The notes under the pieces are model-generated. The model was not told where the DNA came from. It worked only from the letters and a program-made list of their open reading frames with translations, and did not search any database. The position numbers and the translations under genes were made by a program. From assembly GCF_001189915.1 (NCBI RefSeq), contig NZ_LFLS01000009.1, forward strand, positions 94,097-158,096: a stretch of DNA of 64,000 bases, read 5' to 3'. The number at the start of each line of letters is the position of its first letter. Within the stretch, counting starts at the first letter, position 1. The DNA is from Herbaspirillum autotrophicum. Lineage in GTDB: Bacteria > Pseudomonadota > Gammaproteobacteria > Burkholderiales > Burkholderiaceae_D. This document shows positions 30,904 through 40,195 of the stretch, piece by piece.

Positions 30904-31787
30904 GTCTTTCCCTCAGCACCAACAGCAGTCTGAACAATCCGTTTGCACCATTCGATGCAGCGCTCGCGGCGGCATTCGACGCCAATGTCAACAATGCCAT
31001 CAGCGAAGATGTCGGCAATGGCGACCTGACCGGTTTGCTGGTGCCGGAAAATGAACATGTCAAAGCCCGCGTGATCGTGCGCGAAGCGGCCGTGCTGTGC
31101 GGCGCGCCGTGGTTCGAAGCGGTCATGCAGCGCCTCGATTCACGCCTGCGCATCGAATGGCTGCATGCCGAAGGCGCGCAGATGGCGGCCGACGACATGG
31201 TCTGCACCATCGAAGGTCCGGCGCGTGCCTTGCTCACGGCCGAACGCAGCGCTCTCAATTTCCTGCAATTGCTGTCTGGCGTCGCCAGCGCCACGCGCCG
31301 TTACGTCGATGTCGTGGCCGGCACCAACGCGCGCATCCTCGATACCCGCAAGACCATGCCGGGCCTGCGCCTGGCGCAGAAGTACGCGGTCCGGGTCGGC
31401 GGTGGTCTCAATCAGCGGCTGGCCTTGTACGACGGCATCCTGATCAAGGAAAACCACATTGCCGCCGCCGGTGGCATCCGTGCTGCCATGCAGGCCGCGC
31501 ACAAGCTCAATGCCGGGGTCTCGGTGCAGATCGAAGTGGAAAGCCTGCACGAACTGGGCGAGGCACTGGATGCCGGCGCCACATCGGTATTGCTGGATAA
31601 TTTTTCAACCGACATGATGCGCGCAGCGGTGGTGCACACCGCCGGCCGCGCGTTGCTGGAAGCGTCCGGCGGCATCAACATGGATACCGTGCGGGCGATT
31701 GCCGAAACCGGCGTTGATCGCATTTCCATTGGCAGCCTGACCAAAGATATCCGCGCTACCGATTATTCACTGCGCATCATCGGTTAA
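30900..31787 (+). CDS. nadC: Nicotinate-nucleotide pyrophosphorylase (carboxylating)
   Basis: Converts quinolinate and PRPP to nicotinate mononucleotide. A 295-aa enzyme with [10 protein letters not shown] near the N terminus, the PRPP/substrate-binding [40 protein letters not shown] and the barrel end [26 protein letters not shown]. Its ATG overlaps the nadA stop (ATGA), so nadA-nadC are coupled. nadB, the remaining de novo gene, is 5 kb away on the other strand. Confidence 0.97.
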   Translation: MSLSLSTNSSLNNPFAPFDAALAAAFDANVNNAISEDVGNGDLTGLLVPENEHVKARVIVREAAVLCGAPWFEAVMQRLDSRLRIEWLHAEGAQMAADDMVCTIEGPARALLTAERSALNFLQLLSGVASATRRYVDVVAGTNARILDTRKTMPGLRLAQKYAVRVGGGLNQRLALYDGILIKENHIAAAGGIRAAMQAAHKLNAGVSVQIEVESLHELGEALDAGATSVLLDNFSTDMMRAAVVHTAGRALLEASGGINMDTVRAIAETGVDRISIGSLTKDIRATDYSLRIIG

Positions 31788-31794
31788 GACGCAC

Positions 31795-31824
31795 GACGGC
31801 AGCATCAAGGGAGATGCTGCCGTC
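31795..31824 (+). other. 12-bp hairpin between nadC and the MASE1 gene
   Basis: A perfect stem GACGGCAGCATC and complement around a 6-nt loop, without a T-run. It may be a processing or weak termination signal after nadC. Confidence 0.5.
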
Positions 31825-31874
31825 ACGGTGACTTGGCATGGTCACCTTGCGATTTCACTCAGGGGGGGAACTTC

Positions 31875-33161
31875 GTGAAAGAACACCGTTTGACAGCACC
31901 ACTGATCTGGGGCGTGCTGTATTTCGTCGCAGGCTATCTCTCACATTTGCTCAACGGCCCGTTTGCCGCTACCGGTTATATCTGGTTGCCGGCCGGGATT
32001 ACCGTGAGCGCCTTGCTGCTCACATTGCGGCGGCGCTGGTGGCCATTGCTGATAAGTCTGTTCGTGGCGCAAATGCTGTTGGGCTGGGTGGAACATCGCA
32101 ACCTGTTGCGGATTGCCTTGTTTGCCCTCAATGAAATCGGTGTTGCCGCGATTGTCGTCGCGCTGGTGCGACGCGCTTCCTTTCCGATGGAAGGCCTGTT
32201 TTTCGTGCGCTGGCTGTTGCTTGTCAGTATCGTGTGCGGCGCCATCAGCGGCCTGATTGGTGCCAGCTGGTTTTATTTCGTCCAGAACGTGCCATTTTGG
32301 CCCACCGCCCGGGTCTGGGCCGCCTCCGATCTGGTCGCGATCCTGATCGTCACACCGGTGATCGTCGGCTGGTCGCGGTTCCGCGCCAGCCGCTCCGGCG
32401 GCATCGCGCGCAGTGATTTCATCCTCGGCCTGTTATCGTTTGCGGCCTTGCTGCTGACAACCTATGTCGCTTTCGACAGCAATATCGACCGCGTGCTGCT
32501 GGATATCGATATCGCCACCACTTACGTACCGCTGTTTTTTGTTGCCGCCGTGACCTTGTTATGGGGCGGGCGCGGCGGTTCGCTGGCGGTCGCTGCGCTG
32601 GCCTTGATGACGTTTGGCTACACTGCTGCCGGCAAGGGGCCGTTTGTCGATCTGGCACGCTTTCACGCCAGCCATGCTTTGCTGGAATCGCAGGTTTATC
32701 TGGCGATTGCGGCTTTGCTGTCGTTGCTGACCAGCGCACTCAAGACCACGCGCGAACAATTGCATGAGAGTGCAGTGCGCTGGAAAAGCAATGTCGAACT
32801 GGCGCTGACGGTCAGCCGTCAACTGGTGTACAGCCTTGATCCGATCACGCAGACCATGTCGTGGAGTGGCGATACGGTCGATTTGCTGGGCTTGCCGGGC
32901 AAGCAGCTGAGTACGCTGGCACAGGTGCTGGCACATGTGCATGAAGCTGATCGCGAACTGCTGCGGCGACGCTGGCTCGGCGATCCTGATGCCGATAGCC
33001 GTCCCGACTTCCAGTTTCGCCTGCGGTTGCCGGCCGGCAGTGTCAGCATTGTCACCGACATGAGCCGCAGCCTGCTGGAAGTGGACGACAGCCTGTCGCT
33101 GGTAGCCGGTGTCTGGCACCTTACCGAGACGGAGGTCGGCTTGCCGCGGAGTGTGCAATGA
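31875..33161 (+). CDS. MASE1-domain membrane protein with PAS-like C terminus, no output domain
   Basis: A 428-aa protein. About eight hydrophobic segments form a MASE1 sensor (LIWGVLYFVAGYLSHLLNGPFAATGYIWLPAGITV, then LFVAQMLLGWVEH), up to about residue 290. A short coiled region and a PAS-like domain follow (about 305-420: LVYSLDPITQTMSWSGDTVDLLGLPGKQ). MASE1 proteins normally end in GGDEF, EAL or kinase domains; none is present, and the gene stops at 428 aa. The GTG start sits 6 nt after AGGGGGGGAA, a very strong ribosome-binding site; the upstream ATG at 31833 has none. It is coupled by ATGA to the next gene. Confidence 0.8.
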   Translation: MKEHRLTAPLIWGVLYFVAGYLSHLLNGPFAATGYIWLPAGITVSALLLTLRRRWWPLLISLFVAQMLLGWVEHRNLLRIALFALNEIGVAAIVVALVRRASFPMEGLFFVRWLLLVSIVCGAISGLIGASWFYFVQNVPFWPTARVWAASDLVAILIVTPVIVGWSRFRASRSGGIARSDFILGLLSFAALLLTTYVAFDSNIDRVLLDIDIATTYVPLFFVAAVTLLWGGRGGSLAVAALALMTFGYTAAGKGPFVDLARFHASHALLESQVYLAIAALLSLLTSALKTTREQLHESAVRWKSNVELALTVSRQLVYSLDPITQTMSWSGDTVDLLGLPGKQLSTLAQVLAHVHEADRELLRRRWLGDPDADSRPDFQFRLRLPAGSVSIVTDMSRSLLEVDDSLSLVAGVWHLTETEVGLPRSVQ

Positions 33162-33991
33162 CTGCCACTGCGGTTCGCACCGGGGCTTTGCTGATCCACG
33201 GACTGGGCGGTACCCAGTTTGATCTGGGCGTGATGCACAAGGCATTGCTGCGGGCCGGCGTTGAAATCCACAGCATTACCTTGCCCGGACATGGCGGCCA
33301 GCCGGAGGATTTGATCCCGGTGCGGGCCGAGCAATGGCTCGATGCGGTAACCGCGCTGTATCAGGAATTGCGGCCGCAGTATCAGGAGTTGCACGTGATC
33401 GGCATGTGCATGGGCGCCTTGCTGGCGACTGCCTTGTGCCAGCGGGTGCAGCACACCGCAGGCAAGCTGGTGACGCTGGCACCGCCGATCTATATCGATG
33501 GCTGGTCGACGCCGTGGTATAGCCAGCTGCGCCATCTGTTTTATCTGATTCCGGGCGTGGCCTCCCGCATGCGGGTGGAAGAGGGCGAACCGTTCGGGAT
33601 CAAGAATGCGTTGGTGCGCGCGGTGGTGAAAGCCAAATTCGCCCGTGGCGATAATTTCCATTATGCGTGGGTGCCGCTGGCCTGTGTGCGGCAGGTTGAT
33701 CGTCTGCGGCAATGGGTGATGGATGGTGCGACCGCGATCACCTGCCCGACACTGATTGTGCATGCGCGCGAAGATGAATTGACCAGTCTGAAGTCAGCCG
33801 AGTTTTTGCAGCAGCATATTCCCGATGCGCGCACGGTGATACTGGAAGACAGCTATCACATGATTTGCGTCGACAATGATCGCGAGCTGGTGGCCGCCAG
33901 CGTACTGACTTTTTTCGGCTTCGACGCGCCACCGCCACGGCCGCCGCGCCGGGCTCGCGGCGTGGTGCCGGCGGCAGACGCCGACGAATAA
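33158..33991 (+). CDS. Alpha/beta-hydrolase with cysteine in the nucleophile elbow
   Basis: A 277-aa hydrolase resembling bacterial carboxylesterase Est30/monoacylglycerol lipase: oxyanion loop LLIHGLGGTQFD, then TLPGHGG, and late Asp and His candidates in HAREDELTS and EDSYHMICVD. The nucleophile elbow reads IGMCMGALLA, so Cys84 replaces the usual Ser (GxSxG). Cys nucleophiles occur in dienelactone hydrolases, so this may be functional. The C terminus (PPPRPPRRARG) is Pro/Arg-rich. It overlaps the MASE1 gene by 4 bp, which suggests a joint role, perhaps lipid or signal metabolism. Confidence 0.82.
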   Translation: MTATAVRTGALLIHGLGGTQFDLGVMHKALLRAGVEIHSITLPGHGGQPEDLIPVRAEQWLDAVTALYQELRPQYQELHVIGMCMGALLATALCQRVQHTAGKLVTLAPPIYIDGWSTPWYSQLRHLFYLIPGVASRMRVEEGEPFGIKNALVRAVVKAKFARGDNFHYAWVPLACVRQVDRLRQWVMDGATAITCPTLIVHAREDELTSLKSAEFLQQHIPDARTVILEDSYHMICVDNDRELVAASVLTFFGFDAPPPRPPRRARGVVPAADADE

Positions 33992-34014
33992 GCCGACGCC
34001 GTGCAGCCGCCGCT

Positions 34015-36282
34015 TTAAAACACCCGGCCCAGTTGCAGATAAATATTCCACAGGCCCTGTGGCCCCACTGCCACGCCTAGATAGACCGGCCCGATCGGGC
34101 TGCTGCCACCGACGAAGACACTGGCGCTCTTTTTGTAAGGACCGTTGCCGAAGTTGTCGCGCTGCTGCCAGATGTTGCCGAGTTCCAGGCTGGTGCCGAG
34201 CACCGGATTGCGCAACCCGGCCAGATTGAAGTCTTGCAGATCGTTGAGGTAGGTGATGCGTCCGTACAGCAGATAAGAGCCGAAGAACTGATCCGGTGCA
34301 TAGGCCGACAAGCGCTGGAAGCCGCCGAGGAAGAAACCTTCGCCGCCTTCGCCGCCGAGACTGCTGGCGCTTTCCAGTGCCAGATTGATGGTGTGACGGT
34401 CGCGATTGAAGGCCCACAAGGTCTTCAGCTGCACATCGCTGTAGCGCCGTTCATCGCCGCCGAAACCGCGATTGGCTTCGGCTCGGATGTAATAACCCTT
34501 GCGCGGAAACAGCGGATCGTCGAGCTGGTCTATCGTCAATTGCGCCCGCACCCCCGGCTGTGAGGTTTGTGTCGTATCGAAGGCGTCACCGTAGGCGGTC
34601 GCGAAGTTATACGTCGGGGTGTACTTGATGCGCTGGTAATTCACCCCGAGCCGCAGTTCGCCCAGCCGCGCCAGCGGGATGCCGACATCAACTCCGGCCT
34701 GGGCGGTATCGATCCGATACTGATTGACCGGACTGGCTTTGGCATCGGCTCCATCGAGATAGATGTCGACGCGGCGGCGCGTCAGTTCGGCATACGGTGC
34801 CAGATAGACGCCGCTGTTTTCCCATAACGGTTGCCGCAGCTCGGTATGGAATTCTGCGCGTTGATTGCCGAATACCACATCGTTGCGCCATTCGAGGCCA
34901 CTGGCGTTGAGCCACGGATAGCGATGGCCGAGTTGCAGGTTGAAGCCGCCGCGGCCATCGAAGTTGTTGGAGACGCCGAGTCCGAACAGCAAGTATTGTG
35001 GACCCCACGGTTTTTCCTCGGCATCAATCTTGAGAATGTTGCGGCCATCCTTGCGCACCAGCTCCTGCGTCACATTGTTGAAATCACCGTTGGTCGACAG
35101 CCGCGACAATTCCTGATTGAGGGCGCTGCCATCGTACACATCGCCGTCCTGCACGCTCAATTGCCGCCGCACATAGGAGGCCGGGATCTTGCCATGGGTA
35201 TTGATTTCGATGGCATCGATGCGAGTGTCTTTGGCGAGGAAGTTGTCGCCCCGGCGTGAGGCCAGATAGTGCTCCCATTCGGCCGGCGGCAGCGCCAGTT
35301 CGGTCAGCCTTTTGCTCTGTTGCTGGGCCGCTTCCCAGCCGGCATTGATGCCATCCTTGCCGCGCGCGAAATCGGTGAAGGTCATGCTGCCGAGATCGGG
35401 CTCGATCAAGATATCGTTGCTGGTCAGCAGCGCTTTTTGGGCCTTGACGTTCTGCTGGATCAGAATGCCCACCATCTGTTGTGCCACTGCGGTCGGCGAT
35501 TGCAGTGCCGACGGATCTTGCAGCGGCGTCGCAATGTTGACCGCGATGATGATGTCGGCGCCCATGTCGCGTGCCTGCTGCACTGGCAGATTGGCGACCA
35601 GGCCGCCATCGACCAGCGTGCGGCCATCTACCTGGAATGGCGCAAACAAGCCCGGCACTGCCATGCTGGCGCGCATGGCGCGGGACAGCGAACCCTGGCG
35701 CAACACCACTTCGGTACCCTTGCCGAGATCGGTAGCCACTGCTTCAAACGGGATCGGCAAATTCTTGAACTCGATATCGGCCGGCAAGCGCGCGGTCCAG
35801 TTTTGCAGCAGCGCCAGCAAGTTATTGCCTTGTACCAGCCCGGACGCAACCTTGATTTTGCCGTCGCCGAAACCGGCGGCAATCGAAATCGGATATTGAA
35901 AATCATCTTCCCGTTGCGATTGCGGCAGCTTGGCGCGTTCATTGCGGTCGAAGGCGATATCGCCGAGATTGACGCCCGACAGTTTCTGTTCCAGTTCATC
36001 AGGGGCAATGCCGCTGGCATACAGGCCGCCGATCAGTGCGCCCATGCTGGTGGCGGCAATATAGTCGATCGGGATATGCAGCTTTTCCAGATATTCGAGT
36101 ACGCCGAGATGGGCGTAGCCGCGCGCGCCGCCGCCGGACAACACGAGGCCGATACGGGGACGGGACGTTGCGGCGGCGGCTGCCGGCTCGGCTGCGGCTG
36201 CCTGTGCACCGTGGCTGCTGACGCTCCAGATCAGGGCGGCAGCGAGCCAGTATTTGCAATGAAAAGGAAGAGGGCTGGGCAC
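34015..36282 (-). CDS. PlpD-like patatin phospholipase with POTRA and beta-barrel (type Vd autotransporter)
   Basis: A 755-aa exported protein. A Sec signal peptide (about residues 1-30) is followed by a patatin domain: GGGARG oxyanion loop (50-54), nucleophile Ser79 in ATSMGALIGG and catalytic Asp225 in VDGGLVANLP. Then comes a POTRA-like segment (about 350-415: IDAIEINTHGKIPASYVRR) and a C-terminal 16-stranded BamA-like barrel (about 440-755) ending in VYLGVAVGPQGLWNIYLQLGRVF, with a terminal Phe as in outer-membrane proteins. This matches P. aeruginosa PlpD, whose patatin is a surface-associated phospholipase A1. Monocistronic and convergent with the hydrolase gene. Confidence 0.93.
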   Translation of the reverse strand: MPSPLPFHCKYWLAAALIWSVSSHGAQAAAAEPAAAAATSRPRIGLVLSGGGARGYAHLGVLEYLEKLHIPIDYIAATSMGALIGGLYASGIAPDELEQKLSGVNLGDIAFDRNERAKLPQSQREDDFQYPISIAAGFGDGKIKVASGLVQGNNLLALLQNWTARLPADIEFKNLPIPFEAVATDLGKGTEVVLRQGSLSRAMRASMAVPGLFAPFQVDGRTLVDGGLVANLPVQQARDMGADIIIAVNIATPLQDPSALQSPTAVAQQMVGILIQQNVKAQKALLTSNDILIEPDLGSMTFTDFARGKDGINAGWEAAQQQSKRLTELALPPAEWEHYLASRRGDNFLAKDTRIDAIEINTHGKIPASYVRRQLSVQDGDVYDGSALNQELSRLSTNGDFNNVTQELVRKDGRNILKIDAEEKPWGPQYLLFGLGVSNNFDGRGGFNLQLGHRYPWLNASGLEWRNDVVFGNQRAEFHTELRQPLWENSGVYLAPYAELTRRRVDIYLDGADAKASPVNQYRIDTAQAGVDVGIPLARLGELRLGVNYQRIKYTPTYNFATAYGDAFDTTQTSQPGVRAQLTIDQLDDPLFPRKGYYIRAEANRGFGGDERRYSDVQLKTLWAFNRDRHTINLALESASSLGGEGGEGFFLGGFQRLSAYAPDQFFGSYLLYGRITYLNDLQDFNLAGLRNPVLGTSLELGNIWQQRDNFGNGPYKKSASVFVGGSSPIGPVYLGVAVGPQGLWNIYLQLGRVF

Positions 36283-36390
36283 GGCAATCGTTATCGGGTT
36301 TGGGTGTCTCGCATGGTAAACCAGATTGTTGCCGCCAATGAAGTCAGTCGCGTCGCAGCGGTATCAGGATCGTTGATCCGTTGATAATGC

Positions 36391-36426
36391 AACGCCGGCT
36401 GTCGTCAATTGCAGACAGCCGGCGTT
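36391..36426 (-). terminator. Hairpin downstream of nadB
   Basis: A 13-bp perfect stem AACGCCGGCTGTC and complement with a 10-nt loop, 19 bp after the nadB stop on the minus strand. The T-run is weak. Confidence 0.6.
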
Positions 36427-36444
36427 TGCGGGGAGCGCGGGGAT

Positions 36445-38040
36445 TTACTTTTCCGGCGTCAGGATGGTCGGCGTGGTGCTGGCCAGTGTGTCCGGATAAT
36501 CCAGACTGTAATGCAAACCGCGGCTTTCCTTGCGTGCCAGTGCGCTGTTGACGATCAGGGATGCCACTTCGACCAGATTGCGCAATTCCAGCAAGTCGCG
36601 CGTGATGCGGAAGTGAGCGTAGTACTCGTCGATTTCTTCCTTGAGCAAATGGATGCGGTGCAGGGCGCGTTGCAATCGTTTGTCGGTACGCACGATGCTG
36701 ACGTAATTCCACATGAAGCGGCGCAGCTCATCCCAGTTATGCGAAATCACGACTTCTTCATCGGCATTGGTGACACGGCTTTCATCCCATGCCGGTAAAG
36801 TGCACGCCGGCGGTTTCGGTTGTTGCTCGATGTGCTGCGCCGCCGCCCGCCCCAGCACCAGACATTCCAGCAGCGAATTGCTGGCCAGCCGGTTGGCGCC
36901 GTGCAGGCCGGTATAGGCGGTTTCGCCGATGGCGTACAGCCCCGGCAGGTCGGTACAGCCCGACATATCGGTGACCACGCCGCCACAGGTATAGTGCGCG
37001 GCCGGTACCACCGGAATCGGCTGGCGTGTGATGTCGATGCCGAACTCCAGGCAGCGCGCCATGATGGTCGGGAAATGCTCTTCCAGAAATTCCCTGGGCT
37101 GGTGACTGATGTCCAGATCGACGTGATCGAGGCCACGTTTTTTCATTTCAAAATCGATGGCGCGGGCGACGATGTCGCGTGGCGCCAGTTCTTCGCGTTC
37201 ATCATGGGCCGGCATGAAACGGGTGCCGGCAGCGGCGCCCGCGGCTTGCGGCAGCTTGAGCAGCGCGCCTTCGCCGCGCAGGGCTTCGCTGATCAGGAAG
37301 GATTTGGCAAACGGATGGTACAGGCAGGTCGGGTGGAACTGGATGAACTCCATATTGCCGACCCGGCAACCGGCGCGCCATGCCATGGCAATACCGTCGC
37401 CGGTGGCAGAGTCCGGGTTGGAGGTGTACAGATACACCTTGCCGGCGCCGCCGGTGGCCAGCACCGTCTGGTCGGCGGCAATCGTGATGACCCGGTCGTG
37501 CTTGATGTCTTGTACATACACGCCGACGCAACGCGCCGGCTGTTGCGGGTCGAGCTTGTCGGAATTGATCACGTCAATGGCGCAGTGATATTCCAGCAAG
37601 GTGATGTTCGGATGGGAACGAATTTGTTGTTCCAGCGTGACTTGCACCGCATGGCCGGTAGCGTCGGCGGCATGAATGATGCGGCGCTGGCTGTGGCCGC
37701 CTTCGCGTGTCAGGTGATAGCCGAGTTCGGCCTGATCATCGCGGGTAAATGGCACACCTTGTTCGATCAGCCATTCAATCGCTTCGCGACCGTGTTCGAC
37801 GATAAAGCGGGTGGCGTCTTCATCGCACAGGCCGGCGCCGGCAATCAGCGTGTCGGAGATGTGCTGATCATGGCTGTCGCCCGAATCGAGCACGGCTGCA
37901 ATGCCGCCCTGGGCCCAGTTGCTGGCGCCATCGAGCAATTCGCCCTTGGACACAATGACGACTTTTTTCTGTTGGGCAAGGTGCAACGCAAGCGACAAGC
38001 CTGCCAGGCCGCTGCCGATGATGGCGACATCAAACTTCAT
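36445..38040 (-). CDS. nadB: L-aspartate oxidase
   Basis: FAD enzyme that oxidises L-aspartate to iminoaspartate, the first step of de novo NAD synthesis. 531 aa. The FAD dinucleotide motif is [16 protein letters not shown]; other blocks are [21 protein letters not shown]-like substrate loop ([25 protein letters not shown]), [47 protein letters not shown] and [12 protein letters not shown]. It is separate from the nadA-nadC operon, which lies 5 kb away on the opposite strand. Confidence 0.97.
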   Translation of the reverse strand: MKFDVAIIGSGLAGLSLALHLAQQKKVVIVSKGELLDGASNWAQGGIAAVLDSGDSHDQHISDTLIAGAGLCDEDATRFIVEHGREAIEWLIEQGVPFTRDDQAELGYHLTREGGHSQRRIIHAADATGHAVQVTLEQQIRSHPNITLLEYHCAIDVINSDKLDPQQPARCVGVYVQDIKHDRVITIAADQTVLATGGAGKVYLYTSNPDSATGDGIAMAWRAGCRVGNMEFIQFHPTCLYHPFAKSFLISEALRGEGALLKLPQAAGAAAGTRFMPAHDEREELAPRDIVARAIDFEMKKRGLDHVDLDISHQPREFLEEHFPTIMARCLEFGIDITRQPIPVVPAAHYTCGGVVTDMSGCTDLPGLYAIGETAYTGLHGANRLASNSLLECLVLGRAAAQHIEQQPKPPACTLPAWDESRVTNADEEVVISHNWDELRRFMWNYVSIVRTDKRLQRALHRIHLLKEEIDEYYAHFRITRDLLELRNLVEVASLIVNSALARKESRGLHYSLDYPDTLASTTPTILTPEK

Positions 38041-38203
38041 GGGAGTGTGTCCGAATAAATTGAGGTGGTGATCGCATTATACCGAGCGGCGCGAATTCAC
38101 TGATGACGAGGCTGATTTGACGGCTGGCGCGGAGGCGGCCGGGTACTTCATCCATCAGCGCGAACGCACGCCGGCGTTCGCTGCTGTGAACCTGTTCTGC
38201 TGC

Positions 38204-39415
38204 TTAGCCGGGGATGACCGGCTTGACCTTGGCTGCGGCTTGCTTGGCGCGGATGCGGGCAGTATCGATATCATCGGCGGCGGCCAGTGCCACCCCCATG
38301 CGGCGACGACGGAACGATTCCGGCTTGCCGAACAGACGGATGTCGGTGCCGGGAATGCGCAGGGCATCGGCGACACCTTCGAAGGCGATGCCCTTGGCGT
38401 CGTGCTGGCCGTAGATCACGGCCGAAGCGCCCGGTGAGCGCAGCGCGACATTGACCGGCAAGCCGAGAATTGCCTTGGCGTGCAATTCGAATTCGCTCTG
38501 CACTTGCGTGACCATGGTCACCATGCCGGTGTCATGCGGACGCGGGCTGACTTCCGAGAACCAGACCATTTCACCCTTGACGAACAACTCAACGCCGAAC
38601 AGGCCGAGGCCGCCGAGATTTTCGGTGACTTTGCGCGAGATGTCGCGGGCCTTGTCGAGCGCGGTCGGGTGCATCGGATGCGGCTGCCAGGATTCGACAT
38701 AATCGCCTTGCACCTGCACGTGGCCGATCGGTTCGCAAAAGCTGGTGATGACATCGCCGTTTTCATTGAGCGAGCGCACGGTCAGCAAGGTGATTTCATA
38801 ATCGAAGTCGATGAAGCCTTCGACGATCACGCGGCCGGCATCGACGCGGCCACCGGCGGCGGCGTAATTCCATGCGGCTTCGACTTCCGCGGCGCTGTCA
38901 ATTTTCGACTGGCCTTTGCCGGACGACGACATGACCGGTTTGATCACACAAGGGAAACCGATCTGACCGGTGGCGGCTTTCAATTCTTCCAGACTGTCGG
39001 CAAAGCGGTAAGGCGAAGTCGCCAGACCCAGCGTTTCACCAGCCAGACGGCGGATGCCCTCGCGGTTCATGGTCAGCCATGCGGCACGCGCTGCCGGAAT
39101 CACGGTGGCTTTGCCGGCGCGTTCCAGTTCCACCAGTGTTTCAGTGGCAATCGCTTCGATTTCCGGCACCACCAGATCCGGCTGTTCTTTGGCAATCAGC
39201 TCGGCCAGCGCGGCGCCATCGGTCATGTTGATGACGTAAGCGCGATGCGCCACTTGTTGCCCGGGGGCATTTTCATAGCGGTCAACGGCGATCACTTCCA
39301 CGCCCAGACGTTGCAACGCAATGATGACTTCTTTGCCGAGCTCGCCGGAGCCAAGCAACATCACTTTGGTGGCGGAAGGGGAAAGCGGCGTACCGAGGCG
39401 AACAGGAGTCTTCAT
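38204..39415 (-). CDS. purT: Formate-dependent GAR transformylase (phosphoribosylglycinamide formyltransferase 2)
   Basis: ATP-grasp enzyme that formylates GAR with formate in purine synthesis. 403 aa from MKTPVRLG. Blocks: [34 protein letters not shown], the ATP-grasp loop [14 protein letters not shown], and [19 protein letters not shown] signature (here [21 protein letters not shown]). Another in-frame ATG five codons upstream (39430) is also possible. A stand-alone gene. Confidence 0.95.
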   Translation of the reverse strand: MKTPVRLGTPLSPSATKVMLLGSGELGKEVIIALQRLGVEVIAVDRYENAPGQQVAHRAYVINMTDGAALAELIAKEQPDLVVPEIEAIATETLVELERAGKATVIPAARAAWLTMNREGIRRLAGETLGLATSPYRFADSLEELKAATGQIGFPCVIKPVMSSSGKGQSKIDSAAEVEAAWNYAAAGGRVDAGRVIVEGFIDFDYEITLLTVRSLNENGDVITSFCEPIGHVQVQGDYVESWQPHPMHPTALDKARDISRKVTENLGGLGLFGVELFVKGEMVWFSEVSPRPHDTGMVTMVTQVQSEFELHAKAILGLPVNVALRSPGASAVIYGQHDAKGIAFEGVADALRIPGTDIRLFGKPESFRRRRMGVALAAADDIDTARIRAKQAAAKVKPVIPG

Positions 39416-39556
39416 ATCAATGGTGGGCAAGAGTGAATATCAAATAGTGAATGCGAGCGAAGGCGACAATTGCGCGGGCAACTGAGCGCATCAATCGCGC
39501 GAAGATACCAAATCTTCACTGATTTGGACAGCCATTCTTGCATTTGCTAAATCGTT

Positions 39557-39874
39557 TCAGGCAATGCGAAAGCCGTCTACCACCATGCCCAGCATGACAC
39601 CGCTGAGACATTTCCCATGGGCATCGAGCGCCAGCGAGCGGGTAACGCCGCCGCCCAGCGCCTGTTGCATGACAAAATTGAAAGCGTGCAATTGTGGCAA
39701 GGCATAGCGCACGACGTCGCCGTGCACGATGCCGCTGAAGTGCTGACGCACGCGTTCGGCGGTCAGCCAGCGTTCCAGCAAGGGATAATCGTCGGGATGG
39801 TTGACGATCACCGAAATAGTCGAAATGTCGCCTTTGTCGCCGGCGCGGGAATGGGCAATATCGCGTAATAACAT
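39557..39874 (-). CDS. AtuA-like small protein (orphan)
   Basis: A 105-aa protein like the small AtuA-related proteins (or the C-terminal domain of AtuA), typical start LRDIAHSRAGDKGDISTISVIV and the block ALPQLHAFNFVMQQALGGGVTRSLALDAHGK. In other genomes it accompanies a large AtuA-family protein in acyclic-terpene or acyl-CoA gene clusters. Here the large partner is missing and a LysR remnant faces it, so the gene may be a leftover of a deleted cluster. It may still be expressed; a weak GAG lies upstream. Confidence 0.75.
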   Translation of the reverse strand: MLLRDIAHSRAGDKGDISTISVIVNHPDDYPLLERWLTAERVRQHFSGIVHGDVVRYALPQLHAFNFVMQQALGGGVTRSLALDAHGKCLSGVMLGMVVDGFRIA

Positions 39875-39903
39875 GGCAATTCAGCTCGAAATGCACGCCG
39901 GCC

Positions 39904-40107
39904 TTGACCGGTTTGCGCGCTACCAGCGCCGATAGCATTGCCACGACCTGGTTCAATCATCCGCAACTGGTGGCGATTCCGCTGGATGCGCCGGAGCTGG
40001 TGCGGCCATTGCTGATCGTGCATGTGCGCGGACGCAGTCTGTCGATTGCGGTGCAGGGCATGCTGGAGCTGATCCATGAAAAAAGCCGCTCGGGACCGGT
40101 ATCCTGA
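39904..40107 (+). pseudogene. C-terminal remnant of a LysR-type regulator
   Basis: About 65 codons whose translation (TTWFNHPQLVAIPLDAPELVRPLLIVHVRGRSLSIAVQGMLELI) looks like the last part of a LysR effector-binding domain, with the usual RGRSLSxAxxxML ending. There is no helix-turn-helix and no plausible start or ribosome-binding site; the frame is open only a short way upstream. The rest of the gene has been lost. It is read toward the MHS transporter terminator and away from the AtuA-like gene. Confidence 0.6.
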
Positions 40108-40114
40108 GCGGCTC
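40079..40114 (-). terminator. Terminator of the MHS transporter gene
   Basis: Stem GAGCCGCTC-type (GCCGCTC/GAGCGGC, with an inner GGA/TCC pairing) followed on the minus strand by six Ts. It overlaps the end of the LysR remnant. Confidence 0.8.
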
Positions 40115-40195
40115 AATATTATTGAAGGACGGCATTCAACGATTCGCGGGTGCCGCTCTTGCCGTTGCCGGCAGAGCGGCTCGCCGCGCTTGCGC

